A DNA stretch of 14,764 bases. Origin: an uncultured Alphaproteobacteria bacterium (GTDB lineage: Bacteria; Pseudomonadota; Alphaproteobacteria; Rickettsiales; UBA1997). How positions within the stretch are numbered: position 1 is the stretch's first letter; each line of letters begins with the position of its first letter. The notes beneath the pieces were generated by a model. It saw nothing but the letters and a program-made list of their open reading frames with translations. It had not been told where the DNA came from and did no database searches. Positions 14,032-14,764 of this stretch are shown here, in pieces. A program made the translations under genes and the position numbers. Where the stretch lies: assembly GCA_903898475.1 (NCBI GenBank), contig CAIUFU010000078.1:1-14764 (forward strand), read 5' to 3'.

Positions 14032-14764
14032 TTAATCCGCCGCTCCCATTTTTTCTTTGATTAACCTGCGACGTTCTGCTGCTTCTTCACGGATTTGTTT
14101 TTTTCTTGCCGCAACTACTTCTTTTTCCAGCTCAACCAACACTTCTAAAAATTGCGGTAGCCAAATTTCTGGCGTCAGATTTTCTTCGTCGGCATGCGCC
14201 GCCAAAACTTCTTCTAAGGCAGTTAAAGTGACTTGATCGGCATTAAAGATTTTTTTGAATTCTACTAATTTTGAAAGATCGAGAGACGCAACAACTGCGT
14301 CTTCGGCGCGCTTAAAAAAGAAAGAATGATCTTCGTCGGTCATCATTTTTAAAATCTTCATCTCGTCATCAGTGAGTTCAAAAATATTTTTGAAACAAGC
14401 ATGCGGATTGGCATCAGGCATGAAAATTTGAGTTGCGATATTTTTCTTAATCTCTGGTGAAAATTTGCTGTCATTAACTTGAGTAGCATTTTTTGAAGTG
14501 AGAATTGCGACACAATTTTTTTGACTTAGGCGAGATAATAATTCTCCAACAACAGGTCCCAAAATTGGGTTATCAAGCAATTCCCAAGCCTCGTTTAAAA
14601 CCAATATTGCCGGTGAGCCATCGAGTTTGGTTTCAATTTGATGCAGCAAATAATTAACAATTGGAATTAAGATTGGTTTTTCTTCCAACACTTCTGACAG
14701 ATCAAAAGCGATGATTTTATCCGACCAGTTAATTTCAGTTTCGGCGCCAAAAATGTGACCCAAA
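14032..14764 (-). CDS. virB4: VirB4-family type IV secretion ATPase, C-terminal part (cut by window edge)
   Basis: VirB4 is the conserved ATPase at the inner-membrane base of type IV secretion systems, powering pilus assembly and substrate transfer. Only the last 243 residues or so are present; Walker A and the N-terminus lie beyond the window, and the TTG at the edge is not a start. Seen: the Walker B region PAILVLNEAWELLDNP, in which Asn (14593-14595) stands where Asp is usual, followed by Glu. The next parts are LSRLSQKNCVAILTSKNATQV, IKKNIATQIFMPDANP, FELTDDEMKIL and FFFKRAEDAVVASLDL, in the order expected of VirB4/TrbE C-termini. The tail is a long charged helix (VELEKEVVAARKKQIREEAAERRR). 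Converges with gatB. Other secretion genes may lie further right, unseen. A diverged VirB4 paralogue is possible. Confidence 0.85.
   Translation of the reverse strand, partial: LGHIFGAETEINWSDKIIAFDLSEVLEEKPILIPIVNYLLHQIETKLDGSPAILVLNEAWELLDNPILGPVVGELLSRLSQKNCVAILTSKNATQVNDSKFSPEIKKNIATQIFMPDANPHACFKNIFELTDDEMKILKMMTDEDHSFFFKRAEDAVVASLDLSKLVEFKKIFNADQVTLTALEEVLAAHADEENLTPEIWLPQFLEVLVELEKEVVAARKKQIREEAAERRRLIKEKMGAAD

Noticed and set aside
14761..14763. TTG as the start of the VirB4 frame
   Set aside because: The frame is open to the window edge and Walker A is missing; the gene clearly continues beyond.

Overview
The window is an AT-rich stretch of chromosome that is mostly ordinary housekeeping and membrane genes, with a few unknown or accessory genes and some strong palindromes between them. 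It looks alphaproteobacterial. The GyrA C-terminal domain has the insertion and the TENGFGKRSSAYEYR-type segment I associate with alphaproteobacterial gyrase, the DapB C-terminus (GAIRAAIWG...SMRDVL) fits the same class, and the right edge carries a VirB4-type type IV secretion ATPase. Intergenic palindromes built on CCCCGTC/GACGGGG, together with an A/T-rich codon style, suggest a Rickettsiales- or Holosporales-like lineage. That narrower placement is inference only.

Layout. At the left edge is the 5' part of tilS (minus strand), divergent from a two-gene efflux operon (plus strand) that encodes a TolC-like outer membrane factor and an RND/HAE1 inner-membrane pump. No periplasmic adaptor gene lies beside them. 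The convergent gap 5179-5429 holds two perfect hairpins. The minus strand then carries dapB, a 207-aa gene of unknown function 13 nt downstream of it, and a small lipoprotein-like protein. dapB is divergent from gyrA (plus strand). After gyrA and its terminator come two accessory-looking genes on the plus strand: a BRO-N/DinD-like protein with a striking palindrome inside its coding sequence, and a 243-aa predicted membrane protein whose codon use differs from its neighbours. gatB follows. The gap 13742-14031 contains a nested inverted repeat of about 200 bp and a clean bidirectional terminator. The window ends inside virB4 (minus strand).

How the genes work together. The housekeeping genes serve tRNA decoding (tilS), Gln/Asn-tRNA formation (gatB), DNA supercoiling (gyrA) and diaminopimelate/lysine synthesis (dapB). 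The efflux pair and VirB4 are envelope machines. Only the OMF-RND pair is clearly one functional unit, and dapB plus the 207-aa gene are probably co-transcribed. I see no CRISPR array, tRNA, rRNA, transposase or complete new defence system.

The items most worth checking are the BRO-gene palindrome with a possible SOS-like box just before its start, altered active-site motifs in TilS (HHLGDA) and VirB4 (LNEAW), the missing efflux adaptor, and the general absence of Shine-Dalgarno sequences.
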